Positions 54,772-63,411 of a stretch of DNA of 64,000 nucleotides are shown in pieces. Each line of letters starts with the position of its first letter. Position 1 is the first letter of the stretch. The translations under genes were made by a program, and so were the position numbers. The stretch comes from Formosa sp030427735 (GTDB lineage Bacteria; Bacteroidota; Bacteroidia; Flavobacteriales; Flavobacteriaceae), in the NCBI RefSeq assembly GCF_051200825.1, contig NZ_CP195158.1, positions 1,178,001 through 1,242,000 of the forward strand. Reading direction: 5' to 3'. Under the pieces are notes generated by a model that was not told the DNA's origin, ran no database searches, and saw nothing but the letters and a program-made list of their open reading frames with translations.

Positions 54772-54872
54772 AACAAATAGTTTATTATAAAATGATGCGT
54801 TTTAGATGTTAAAAATATTCTTTGCTACAAATATAAGTAACAAAAGATTGTAAATGTAGCTAATTTTGTAAC
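54772..54872. promoter_or_regulatory. Repressor operator region, copy 1
   Basis: A 100-bp region at the repressor start matches 62062-62162 without gaps, with about 82 identical positions. It contains the inverted repeat CTACAAAT/AAATGTAG (54825-54832 and 54852-54859) separated by 19 bases. On the plus strand a -7-like box TAATTTTG points away from the repressor, although no gene follows in that direction here. This suggests an ancestral divergent gene. Confidence 0.65.
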
Positions 54873-54972
54873 ATTAATAATATTTAAATCTTAATTTTAC
54901 GGCAACTAAATACCCGAATTTGGAAAAGATAACCTTTGGTTTTTGTAAGTTCTTTATAGAAAAATAGGTTGT

Positions 54973-55214
54973 TTACAATTTCATTTTGGCTTTACTCTTA
55001 ATCAGTAATGGAACACCTTTTTGATTGAAATTTAATTCTGAAATTATTGTAGCAATTAATATTAATGTGCCACCAAATAAAAGTCTCCAGGATAAACTTT
55101 CATTTAATATCATATATGAAGCTAAAGCAGCAAAAACAGGTTCAAACAAATAGATAATTCCAACCTTTTCAGCACTTATGAATTGTTGCGATATATTTGA
55201 TACGGTATACATAT
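54973..55214 (-). pseudogene. EamA family transporter, 3' part cut off by the IS
   Basis: The 3' end of a DMT/EamA permease gene. The frame joins at TVSNISQQFISAEKVGIIYL, a typical start of the second transporter repeat, and ends VPLLIKSKAKMKL. Removing the IS and one 8-bp copy joins it in frame to 57742-58422, giving a full protein of 304 residues, the usual length. The portion 55207-55214 is the duplicated target. Confidence 0.85.
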
Positions 55215-55330
55215 TGCAAAAAACGGCCATAGTGAGCCACCTGCAGCGGATTAAAGTGAGCATAGTGCGGCGGATGAAATTGAGCCACCCACAGCGGATG
55301 AAACTGAGCCACTAAAAAAATCGATTCTAT

Positions 55331-56911
55331 TTGTACGGCATTTTCGATCTTTTACCTAAAAAGATCATGGCCAATAAACAAATAGATATGCGTAAAATAA
55401 AACAGATATTTAAGCTTTACAGTGAGGGTGTCAGCAAGCGAAAAATAAGCCTCCAACTTGACATTTCACGTAATACCATCGATAAGTACATCGATTTCTT
55501 CAAACGATATGGGTTAACAGGCTATGAAGTGTCAGCCATGACCTTAGAAGAGTTGGACAGACTTTTTAAATCGGACCAAAAAACCAAACCCGAACAGCTT
55601 GTTATATTAGAAAAGTACTTTCCTTATTTTGATAAGGAGCTTCGCAAAACGGGCGTTACCAAAGAACTTTTATGGCAGGAATATTATGCCAAGCATCCTA
55701 ATGGCTATAAACTATCCCAGTTCAGATACTGGTATCGAGAATGGAGCAAGGAAGTGTCGCCTGTAATGCATTTTACACACAAAGCCGGCGATAAATTATT
55801 TATAGATTTTACAGGAAAGAAACTCACCATAGTGGACAGGCACACAGGAGAAATCCAGGATTTAGAGGTTTTTGTGTGTGTTTTGGGCAGTAGCCAATAT
55901 ACTTATGTAGAAGCCTGTGAGAGCCAGAAGAAAGAAGACTTTATGGCTTGTGTAGAAAATGCACTTTGGTTTTATGGAGGCGTACCACAGGCTCTAGTGC
56001 CCGATAACCTTCGGGCAGCTGTTAATAAAAGTAGTCGCTATGAACCTAGAGTTAATGCAGATTTTGCAGATTTTGCAGAACATTACGACACTGCAGTATT
56101 ACCTACAAGAGCCTACAAACCTCGTGATAAGGCCATTGTAGAGAATGCCGTTCGCATCATATATACCCGTGTATTTGCACCGCTCCGCCATCAAACCTTT
56201 CATAGTAAATCAGAGCTTAACAAGGCCATATTAGAGCAGCTTAAAAAGCATAATGCTATGTCTTTTAGAGGGCGCGAGTACTCCAGATATTCTTTGTTTG
56301 AAGAAATCGAAAAACAAGCCTTGAAACCCTTACCAGAAAAGCGCTATGAAATTAAGAGGCAGTCCAGAGCTACCGTTCATAAAAATAGCCATATATACTT
56401 TGGTAAAGACAAACACTATTATAGTGTGCCTTACCAACATATTGGCAAACGTGTTAAAGTTATATACTCTGAGAGTGTCATTGAGATCTACCATCAAAAT
56501 GAACTGTTGACCTTTCATGCAAGGGCGCCTAAGAAATACGGGTATACGACCACCAAGGAACATATGCCCTCACACCATCGCTTTGTTAGTGAATGGAGCA
56601 GTGAAAAATTTATCGATTGGGCAGGCCACATAGGAGTACATTGCCAAACCATGATTATTAAAATCCTGAACAAAAAACAACATCCAGAACAGTCCTATAA
56701 ATCCTGTTTAGGTATACTTCACTTAGCCAAAAAAGTGGGAAAACAGCGCTTAGATAATGCTTGTAGACGTGCTTTGGATTATGACTCTTATAATTATAAT
56801 ATGATAGAAAACATACTAAAAAAAGGATGGGACAAACTAGATGAAACCATAGAGGAACCCGTTGATATCCCCAACCATAATAACATTAGAGGCAGTCACT
56901 ATTATAAATAA
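55331..56911 (+). CDS. istA: IS21 family transposase IstA
   Basis: A 526-residue transposase (the likely ATG is at 55370, MANKQIDMRK, or 55385). The N-terminal helix-turn-helix is KRKISLQLDISRNTIDKYID. The DDE catalytic domain begins near KLFIDFTGKKLTIVDR (first Asp), has VPDNLRAAV (second Asp) and a final Glu in AIVENAVR. A C-terminal beta domain follows (HYYSVPYQHIGKRVKVIYSE). It lies nine bases upstream of istB. No interruption is seen, so it should be functional. Confidence 0.92.
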   Translation: MYGIFDLLPKKIMANKQIDMRKIKQIFKLYSEGVSKRKISLQLDISRNTIDKYIDFFKRYGLTGYEVSAMTLEELDRLFKSDQKTKPEQLVILEKYFPYFDKELRKTGVTKELLWQEYYAKHPNGYKLSQFRYWYREWSKEVSPVMHFTHKAGDKLFIDFTGKKLTIVDRHTGEIQDLEVFVCVLGSSQYTYVEACESQKKEDFMACVENALWFYGGVPQALVPDNLRAAVNKSSRYEPRVNADFADFAEHYDTAVLPTRAYKPRDKAIVENAVRIIYTRVFAPLRHQTFHSKSELNKAILEQLKKHNAMSFRGREYSRYSLFEEIEKQALKPLPEKRYEIKRQSRATVHKNSHIYFGKDKHYYSVPYQHIGKRVKVIYSESVIEIYHQNELLTFHARAPKKYGYTTTKEHMPSHHRFVSEWSSEKFIDWAGHIGVHCQTMIIKILNKKQHPEQSYKSCLGILHLAKKVGKQRLDNACRRALDYDSYNYNMIENILKKGWDKLDETIEEPVDIPNHNNIRGSHYYK

Positions 56912-56920
56912 AATTAGATT

Positions 56921-57646
56921 ATGAATACAAAAACATTAGAACAAATGAAGCAACTAAGGCTCTTTGGTATGCATAGAGCCTTTGAAAATAGTTTAACGCC
57001 CGAGAGCATTAACTACACCAGCGACGAACTCGTAGCATATCTTACCCAATCTGAATGGGACGATCGTCAAAACCGTAAAATAGAACGCTTAACAAAATCG
57101 GCTTACTTTAGGTACAGTGCCGTCATGGAAGCTATAGACTATGATCCGTCAAGAGCACTCGATAAAAACCAGATCCAACGTTTTTCTTGTTGTGATTTTA
57201 TTAAAAATAAACAAAATATCCTTATAACTGGAAGTACTGGTGCCGGTAAAAGCTATATGGCCTCTGCTATAGGACATCAAGCGTGTTCTCTAGGCTACAA
57301 GGTTGTGTATTATAATACCAATAAACTGTTTACCTTATTAAAAACCGCTAAGGCAGATGGTTCCTATTTAAAACAGATTAGTAAACTAGAAAAACAAGAT
57401 CTTTTAATTTTAGACGACTTTGGTCTTAGAGCTCTGGATAATATGAACCGTCATGCATTAATGGAAATTATTGAAGACCGCCATGGTAAACACAGTACCA
57501 TTATTGCCTCGCAATTACCTGTGGAAGCCTGGCATGAACTGATAGGAGAACACACCATTGCAGATGCCATTTTAGACAGGCTTGTACACACAGCTCATCG
57601 TATTGATATTAAAGGAGAATCTATGCGTAAAAAATTAAAAAAATAA
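56921..57646 (+). CDS. istB: IS21 family helper ATPase IstB
   Basis: A 241-residue DnaC-like ATPase that helps IstA choose a target. Walker A is GSTGAGKSYMASAIGHQA near residue 103-120; Walker B is LLILDDFGLRAL near 163. The C-terminal HGKHSTIIASQLPVEAWHEL and DRLVHTAHRIDIKGESMRK are family signatures. Length is normal. Confidence 0.95.
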   Translation: MNTKTLEQMKQLRLFGMHRAFENSLTPESINYTSDELVAYLTQSEWDDRQNRKIERLTKSAYFRYSAVMEAIDYDPSRALDKNQIQRFSCCDFIKNKQNILITGSTGAGKSYMASAIGHQACSLGYKVVYYNTNKLFTLLKTAKADGSYLKQISKLEKQDLLILDDFGLRALDNMNRHALMEIIEDRHGKHSTIIASQLPVEAWHELIGEHTIADAILDRLVHTAHRIDIKGESMRKKLKK

Positions 57647-57741
57647 CACTAAATTTAAACACAAATGAATCGATTTTGAGCACTTAGTTTACTATGCTCA
57701 GTTTGACCCGCCGAGGGTGGCTCACTTTGTCCGCCCCATCC

Positions 57742-58422
57742 ATACATATAAGCAGTAGGTAGCATAGCACAAAAAGCTATTCCCATCCAAAACGTTTGGT
57801 TTTGAGGCATCCAGTTAGCATTTGTATCAAATAATGATAGTATAAATGTAATTAGCGTACAAACCATAAACATAGGACTGATTGTAGGTAAAACATTTTC
57901 CTTTTTACTGTAACGCTCTATTTTTATTAAATATACAGAGAAGCCAAAAGCTCCTATCATAGTATAAATGTCTCCAATGTTCACTGATAGTCTTTCCGTA
58001 ATTGATATAACTCCTAATCCAATCAAGGCCAAAAAAGCAGCCACCCAAATTCTAAATGCTATATTCTGCTTGTAAAAGACCGTCTTTAGCAATGGTATTA
58101 TTACCACGCACATTCCTGCAATAAAAGCACATTGATTTGCATCACCGTGTTTTACGCCCAATGTTTGAAAAAATATTCCAAAAACTAAGGGTAACGCAAA
58201 AGATATACTGGTTTTAAATACCCTTAGATTTACTCTTTTTAGGTGTTTTCTAAAAATTAAACTTAGTAGTATAGTTGCAATTAAAAACCTGTAAAACAGA
58301 AAGGTTGTTTGTGAATAGTTTCCCATACTCAGCTTTGTTACAGGAAAGGATACACCCCAGAAAACTGTTCCTATAATAAGTAAAATCAAAAACAATCGTT
58401 TCTTATCAACTGAATTACACAT
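57742..58422 (-). pseudogene. EamA family transporter, 5' part cut off by the IS
   Basis: The first 227 codons of a DMT/EamA permease: VFWGVSFPVTKLSMGNYSQT near residue 18, several hydrophobic segments and the break after MLPTAYMY. The frame runs on into the IS to 57655 and would add 28 foreign residues (GWGGQSEPPSAGQTEHSKLS and more). The product lacks the last three membrane segments and is probably inactive. It follows the PaiB-like gene by 14 bases in the same operon. Confidence 0.88.
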
Positions 58423-58436
58423 AGTTATAGGTGTGT

Positions 58437-59054
58437 TTATTCTTTTTGTAAGTCAATTTTCATATATTCTGATAACTTTTGAGCAGCTGTATCTTCACTT
58501 TTGCTTAAATGTTCCATAATATTAATTTGCTCTATTTTACTTTTATTTTGACTCAATTTCTTTTTTCCTAATATTTGTTCAATCTCAATTTCAAAAGCAA
58601 CAATACCATTCATCATTCTTTTCTTATATGAGTCGTTAAGACTATCCCATTGTTCTGAGTACTCCTCTTCATAAAAAACAATCATCTCTTTTAAAATACT
58701 TTCTTTCAATTCTATTGAATCAATTATTTTACCTGTTCCATATACTTGAACAGTTATGTAATCCCAGGTAGGAACGTTATTTTTACTTGTATAAAGTTTA
58801 GGTGAAATATAAGCGTGAGGTTCTGTAAAAATTACTAAACAAGGGCTACTTTCAATATAATTATAGTGTTCGTTCCCTTTTCCAAAATGTGAACTAATAA
58901 TTAATTTTTCATCCTTCTCTTTAATCACAAATGGTAGTTGCGTGGCAATGGGTTTTCCTTCCTTAATATTAATAAGCGTTGCAAAACTAAATTGCTTTAT
59001 AAAAGCTAAAACATCTTCTTTAGCATCGAATTTGAAATGATTTGGTATATCCAT
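58437..59054 (-). CDS. PaiB family FMN-binding protein
   Basis: A 205-residue FMN-binding split-barrel protein of the PaiB family. It has MDIPNHFKFDAKEDVLAFIK at the start, PIATQLPFVIKEK near 35, then SSHFGKGNEHYNYIESSPCL and PTWDYITVQVYGTGKI. PaiB acts with PaiA, an acetyltransferase; two acetyltransferase genes lie upstream in this operon. Family members are called regulators, but enzymatic reduction of small molecules is also possible. Confidence 0.88.
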   Translation of the reverse strand: MDIPNHFKFDAKEDVLAFIKQFSFATLINIKEGKPIATQLPFVIKEKDEKLIISSHFGKGNEHYNYIESSPCLVIFTEPHAYISPKLYTSKNNVPTWDYITVQVYGTGKIIDSIELKESILKEMIVFYEEEYSEQWDSLNDSYKKRMMNGIVAFEIEIEQILGKKKLSQNKSKIEQINIMEHLSKSEDTAAQKLSEYMKIDLQKE

Positions 59055-59098
59055 TTTACAGTAAATTTTTGATATTATTTTTTTTAATTAATTATCTT

Positions 59099-59626
59099 TT
59101 ATTGGAAACTGAGATTTTTCTTCATCATAATGTCTGTCTGTTCATCATTCCCTAATTTAAAAATGTGCTTATCGAATTCTTCAAAACCATTTTTCTTATA
59201 AAAGTTTATTGCCCTTGGATTTTCTTCCCATACGCCAAGCCATAGATAAGGAGCATTAATACTGATAGCAATTTCTAATGCTTTATCATAAAACAATTGT
59301 CCAACTTTCTTACCGTGATACTCTTTTGCTACATATATTCTTTCTACTTCTAAAGCATTTTCATTTTGTGCTTCGGTTTGTGCTTTGCCTGTATTGGTTT
59401 TTAAATACCCAATTACAGTTTCATTGTCAAACGCAACATAAAATTCTGAGTCTTTTTCATTCAATTCATTTGTAAGTTTTTCAGTTGAAAACCTTTCATC
59501 TAAATATTTTTTCATATCATCTTCTGTATTTCCAGTTATGAAGGTTTCGTAAAAAGTTTTTCTCCCTATAAACTGTAGAATTTCAATATCATTTAGCGTT
59601 GCTTTTTTTAATGTGTTTGTATTCAT
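59099..59626 (-). CDS. GNAT acetyltransferase (PaiA-like)
   Basis: A 175-residue GNAT enzyme. The acetyl-CoA site is in VERIYVAKEYHGKKVGQLFY near 93-112 (Q/RxxGxG variant), followed by APYLWLGVWEENPRAINFYK and the family's KNGFEEFDKHIFKLG. The PaiA-like pattern, next to PaiB, suggests polyamine or amine acetylation. It is in the operon driven from near 60452. Confidence 0.85.
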   Translation of the reverse strand: MNTNTLKKATLNDIEILQFIGRKTFYETFITGNTEDDMKKYLDERFSTEKLTNELNEKDSEFYVAFDNETVIGYLKTNTGKAQTEAQNENALEVERIYVAKEYHGKKVGQLFYDKALEIAISINAPYLWLGVWEENPRAINFYKKNGFEEFDKHIFKLGNDEQTDIMMKKNLSFQ

Positions 59627-59664
59627 TTTTCAATTATTTTAATAAAGTTATTTTCGTTTTTTAT

Positions 59665-59991
59665 TTAATGTGAAACTACTTTTAACCCTACAATCGAAGC
59701 GATTAAAGTGCTTATAAAAAATAGTCTCCAAAATGTTGCAGGTTCTTTAAATACAAAAATCCCCACTATTACAGTACCTACCGCCCCTATACCTGTCCAT
59801 ACCGCATATGAAGTTCCAAGTGGTAAAGTTTGCGTAGCTTTTATTAATAAACTCATACTTATGATTAGTGTAGCTACAAATCCAACATACCATAAATACA
59901 TTTCATATGTCGCACTTTCTTTTGCCTTTCCTAAACAATAAGCAAATGCAACTTCAAACAGACCTCCTATAATTAAGATTATCCAATTCAT
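59665..59991 (-). CDS. SMR family small multidrug efflux protein
   Basis: A 108-residue protein with four membrane segments: MNWIILIIGGLFEVAFAYCL (with the essential Glu at 13), LWYVGFVATLIISMSLLI, AVWTGIGAVGTVIVGIFVF and LFFISTLIASIVGLKVV. The ATQTLPLGTSYAVWTGIGAV stretch is typical of the EmrE/SugE group. These export quaternary ammonium, guanidinium or other cations. Eight bases separate its start from the acetyltransferase upstream. Confidence 0.92.
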   Translation of the reverse strand: MNWIILIIGGLFEVAFAYCLGKAKESATYEMYLWYVGFVATLIISMSLLIKATQTLPLGTSYAVWTGIGAVGTVIVGIFVFKEPATFWRLFFISTLIASIVGLKVVSH

Positions 59992-59999
59992 ATTTTTAC

Positions 60000-60452
60000 T
60001 TAATTTAACGGTAAAGTAAACCTCACTTTTTCCTTTCCAATGCCACCAATGCGCTTATAAAATTTAATAGCTCTTTCATTAAATTCTGGTGTTTGCCATT
60101 GCATATTGATGCAATTATGCTCTTTCCCGATTTCCTGAATTTTATCCATTAAGACATTACCTATTCCAAAACTTCTATAGTTTTCCTCTATATACAAACA
60201 ATCCAAGTAAATAAACCTTTGGGCGTCCCAGGTTGAGAAATCAAAGGTGTATGTAGTATATCCAATAACTTCACCTTGTACTTTCACAACCAAACAATTC
60301 AATAGTTTTTCTTCTGAAAAGATAGCTTCCAATAATTTTTCTTTCTTATTATCAGGCAGATATGCGCTCTTCTCAAATTCTGCGTGTTGTCGGCATAAAT
60401 CTAATAGCTTGTCAATATCTTTTTCTTCACATATTCTAATACTATAGTTCAT
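60000..60452 (-). CDS. GNAT acetyltransferase
   Basis: A 150-residue GNAT enzyme with the acetyl-CoA loop YRSFGIGNVLMDKIQEIGKE near 94-113 and the closing INMQWQTPEFNERAIKFYKR. It resembles small diamine N-acetyltransferase-like proteins. It is the first gene of the minus-strand operon (acetyltransferase, SMR pump, acetyltransferase, PaiB, EamA) and is divergent from the MocR gene at 60540, which probably controls it. Confidence 0.85.
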   Translation of the reverse strand: MNYSIRICEEKDIDKLLDLCRQHAEFEKSAYLPDNKKEKLLEAIFSEEKLLNCLVVKVQGEVIGYTTYTFDFSTWDAQRFIYLDCLYIEENYRSFGIGNVLMDKIQEIGKEHNCINMQWQTPEFNERAIKFYKRIGGIGKEKVRFTLPLN

Positions 60453-60501
60453 TATTCAATGTTTAATTTTATTAAGTCACAAAGTTATTGCTAAATTGGA
60501 T

Positions 60502-60539
60502 TACCTTTGTAGTCCATTTAGTGAAAAACGAATAGTCCA
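60502..60539. promoter_or_regulatory. MocR promoter and direct repeats
   Basis: A -7-like box TACCTTTG (60502-60509) lies before the MocR gene. Two direct repeats TAGTCCA start at 60510 and 60533, the second touching the start codon. MocR-type regulators often bind direct repeats, so this is a candidate site for both autoregulation and control of the divergent operon. Confidence 0.5.
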
Positions 60540-62012
60540 ATGTCGCAAACTCTCTTTACTGCAATTACTTTGACACATTCAACAGAACGTCCTGTTTATT
60601 TACAGTTAGCAGACGAAATGTTAGATTTAATAAGAAGTGGTAAGTTAAAATCAGGTCAAAAATTACCCAGTTCACGTAAAATAGCTGAAACGTTAAATAT
60701 TAATCGGGTAACTGTTACCAAAGCTTTAGAAGAATTGCAGTTACAAGGATGGATTGAAAGTTATGTAGGTAAAGGTACGTTCGTTTCCTTCCATATTCCA
60801 GAGTTGTCTCCAACCAAGTTAGAAACTCAAAATAACAAACAACCTCTTAAACAATCAGGTTTCGAAATTCGGTCAAATAATTATCTAAATAATCCTTACT
60901 TTATTTCAAGTGTACCTTTGCATTTAGATGATGGTTATCCAGACCCTAAATTAGCCCCTTTAAAGGAATTATATAGAGCTTATAGGTCTCAGCTCATAAG
61001 AGAAAGTTCATTATACTCAAAATTTGGTGCATATAGCCAACCAGACGGCTCAATGTATTATAGAGAAGCACTTTCCAAATATTTAAACAATACCAGAGGT
61101 TTAAAAACAACTCCAGACAATATTTTATCAGTTAGAGGTACTTTAATGGGGTTAAATCTCGTATGCAATGCTTTAATACAGCCAGGGGATGTAATTGTTT
61201 CTGGAGTCCCTGGATGGCAAAGGGCGGAACATAATTTTTTACACTCTAAGGCAAAACATATAGGGATTTCTGTAGATGAATTTGGAATTGTTGTGGATGA
61301 ACTTAGAGCCATATGTAATAAAACTAAGGTACGTATGGTTTATGTTACCCCTCACCATCATTATCCTACAACTGTTTCTCTTAGGATTGACAGACGTTTA
61401 GAACTTCTTAACCTTGCTAACGAATTTGGCTTCATTATTTTTGAAGATGACTATGACTTTACTTTTCATTATAACAATAGTCCACTTTTACCCCTTGCAA
61501 GTGCTGATGAAAATGGTATGGTTATCTATTGTGGTTCTTTTAGTAAAAGTTTTTCTCCTGCATTTCGTATGGGTTATATTGTGGCTTCTGAGAATGTGAT
61601 AAAACATCTTGCAAATATTAGAATGCTTTTAGATAGACAAGGAGACCATATTTTAGATAATGCAATGGCAGAACTATTGAATGAAGGTACAATATCAAGA
61701 TACTTACGCAGAACACTATCAATTTACAAAAAACGAAGAGATTTCTTTTGCGAACTTCTGGAGTCAGAATTAAAACCACATATTAAATTTAAAATTCCAG
61801 ATGGAGGTATGACAGTATGGACAGAATTTGATAAGTCAGTTAACCTTCCAGAACTATCTAAAAAAGCTTATCAAGAAGGCTTATACATTTCTGATGGAAT
61901 ATTGCATAATAGTTCTACATACAATAAAAATGCAATCAGATTAGGTTTTGCTTCATCAACAGAAAGTGAACTTTCACAAAGCGTTGAAATAATGCAAAAC
62001 TTGATAGGGTAA
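60540..62012 (+). CDS. MocR/PdxR family regulator (GntR domain plus aminotransferase domain)
   Basis: A 490-residue regulator. Residues 10-80 are a GntR winged helix (RPVYLQLADEMLDLIRSGKL, then SSRKIAETLNINRVTVTKAL). The remainder is an aminotransferase-like domain with the PLP site SFSKSFSPAFRMGY (Lys near 340) and EDDYDFTFHY. Such proteins sense amines or pyridoxal phosphate. It is divergent from the acetyltransferase/efflux operon, so control of that operon by an amine signal is likely. Confidence 0.92.
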   Translation: MSQTLFTAITLTHSTERPVYLQLADEMLDLIRSGKLKSGQKLPSSRKIAETLNINRVTVTKALEELQLQGWIESYVGKGTFVSFHIPELSPTKLETQNNKQPLKQSGFEIRSNNYLNNPYFISSVPLHLDDGYPDPKLAPLKELYRAYRSQLIRESSLYSKFGAYSQPDGSMYYREALSKYLNNTRGLKTTPDNILSVRGTLMGLNLVCNALIQPGDVIVSGVPGWQRAEHNFLHSKAKHIGISVDEFGIVVDELRAICNKTKVRMVYVTPHHHYPTTVSLRIDRRLELLNLANEFGFIIFEDDYDFTFHYNNSPLLPLASADENGMVIYCGSFSKSFSPAFRMGYIVASENVIKHLANIRMLLDRQGDHILDNAMAELLNEGTISRYLRRTLSIYKKRRDFFCELLESELKPHIKFKIPDGGMTVWTEFDKSVNLPELSKKAYQEGLYISDGILHNSSTYNKNAIRLGFASSTESELSQSVEIMQNLIG

Positions 62013-62061
62013 TAGTAACCCCACCGCACAGCCATTTGCTTCCAGTAGGTTCTTTATTTAT

Positions 62062-62162
62062 AACAAATAGTTTATCGTAAAATGATGCATTTTAGATGTT
62101 AAAAATTTACTTTGCTACAAATTTCAGTAATACTTGGTTGTATTTGTAGTTAAATTTGTGGT
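62062..62162. promoter_or_regulatory. Polymerase operator region, copy 2 of the S24 operator
   Basis: Matches 54772-54872 without gaps over 100 bp (about 82 identical). It contains the perfect inverted repeat CTACAAAT/ATTTGTAG (62115-62122 and 62142-62149) with a 19-bp spacer and a -7 box TAAATTTG (62151-62158). The box lies only four bases before the ATG of the polymerase, so its transcript may have almost no leader. In place of the repressor start codon, the left edge here has TAT, so no gene starts leftward. Confidence 0.65.
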
Positions 62163-63377
62163 ATGAATAAAAATATACTACATCTGGATCTGGACACTTT
62201 TTTCGTTTCATGCGAACGTCTTATCGATAGTCGTTTACAAAAACGCCCAATTTTGGTTGGTGGTACAGGCGATCGCGGTGTTGTATCAGCTTGTAGCTAC
62301 GAAACCCGAAAGTTCGGTGTGCATTCGGGCATGTCCATGAAAGTGGCACGACGGCTCTGTCCCGAAGCAGTGGTGATTCGTGGGAATGCTTCGGTATATT
62401 CTAAATATTCACATCAGGTTACCGATATTATCAAAGAAAAAGTACCCGTATTTGAAAAAGCCAGCATCGATGAATTTTATGCCGATTTAACAGGGATGGA
62501 TAAATTTTTTGGCTGCTACAAATACGCATCGGAAATACGAACCACCATTATAAAGGAAACAGGCTTACCCATTTCATTCGGACTCTCAGCCAACAAAATC
62601 GTATCTAAAGTGGCTACTGGAGAAGCCAAACCCAATAACAAATTGCGTATCGATCAAGGTTTTGAGAAGGCTTTTTTAGCACCGCTGTCCATTAAAAAGA
62701 TTCCGTCAGTAGGTAATAAAACCTATCAGACACTTCGGAATCTGGGCATCGATAAAATCAGTGTCATTCAACAAATGCCTGTTGAAATGCTCACCAGTGT
62801 ATTGGGCGTTAACGGGCGTACCATTTGGAAACGTGCTTTGGGGATTGATAACCCACCGCTCATTCCGTTTCACGAGCGCAAATCCATATCTATGGAACGT
62901 ACTTTTGGAAAAGACACAATCGATATGCATAAACTCCGAACCACCATTTTTGCTATGGCCGAAAGTTTGGCATATCAACTTCGAAAAGGCAACAAACTGG
63001 CAGCTTGTGTAAGTGTGAAAATTCGCTACTCCGATTTCAACACCTATTCCAAACAAATGCAAATCCCGTATTCCAGTGCCGACCATGTCATTATCCCCAG
63101 AGTATTGGAACTGTTTGAAAACCTTTATCAGCGTCGTTTGTTAATCCGCTTGGTGGGTGTAAAATTGAGTAACCTGGTAACAGGGAACTATCAAATCAAT
63201 TTATTTGATGATACCGAAGAAATGCTCAACCTGTACAATGCCATGGATAAAATTAGAAACCGCTTTGGTGAACACAGCATCCAAAAAGCATCAGCGCTAG
63301 GAGCAAAAGCCATCGGTGGCACTCAGAATCCATTTAATGGCGAACCACCCATCGTTTTGGCGCACCGTACACAATAG
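62163..63377 (+). CDS. dinB: Y-family DNA polymerase (Pol IV-like)
   Basis: A 404-residue translesion polymerase. Catalytic motifs are LHLDLDTFFVSCERL at the start and the ASIDEFYADLTGMD motif near 101-114 with the paired acidic residues. The helix-hairpin-helix thumb (IKKIPSVGNKTYQTLRNLGI) and little-finger domain follow. No beta-clamp motif is certain. Its promoter carries the S24 repressor operator, so expression after DNA damage is expected. A DnaE gene follows 34 bases downstream. Confidence 0.92.
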   Translation: MNKNILHLDLDTFFVSCERLIDSRLQKRPILVGGTGDRGVVSACSYETRKFGVHSGMSMKVARRLCPEAVVIRGNASVYSKYSHQVTDIIKEKVPVFEKASIDEFYADLTGMDKFFGCYKYASEIRTTIIKETGLPISFGLSANKIVSKVATGEAKPNNKLRIDQGFEKAFLAPLSIKKIPSVGNKTYQTLRNLGIDKISVIQQMPVEMLTSVLGVNGRTIWKRALGIDNPPLIPFHERKSISMERTFGKDTIDMHKLRTTIFAMAESLAYQLRKGNKLAACVSVKIRYSDFNTYSKQMQIPYSSADHVIIPRVLELFENLYQRRLLIRLVGVKLSNLVTGNYQINLFDDTEEMLNLYNAMDKIRNRFGEHSIQKASALGAKAIGGTQNPFNGEPPIVLAHRTQ

Positions 63378-63411
63378 TAATCAATTAAAATAACAGTCAA
63401 CACCAACAGCA

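Larger units (their letters stand above)
55207..57749 (+). mobile_element. IS21 family insertion sequence with 8-bp target duplication
   Basis: A 2,527-bp element (55215-57741) with istA and istB in one operon, flanked by direct 8-bp copies ATACATAT at 55207-55214 and 57742-57749. The ends contain related inward repeats with TGAGCCACC, and a second internal copy with TGAGCATAGT. The tips themselves are not a perfect inverted repeat. It interrupts an EamA transporter gene. Target duplication and intact genes suggest a recent insertion. Confidence 0.85.
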
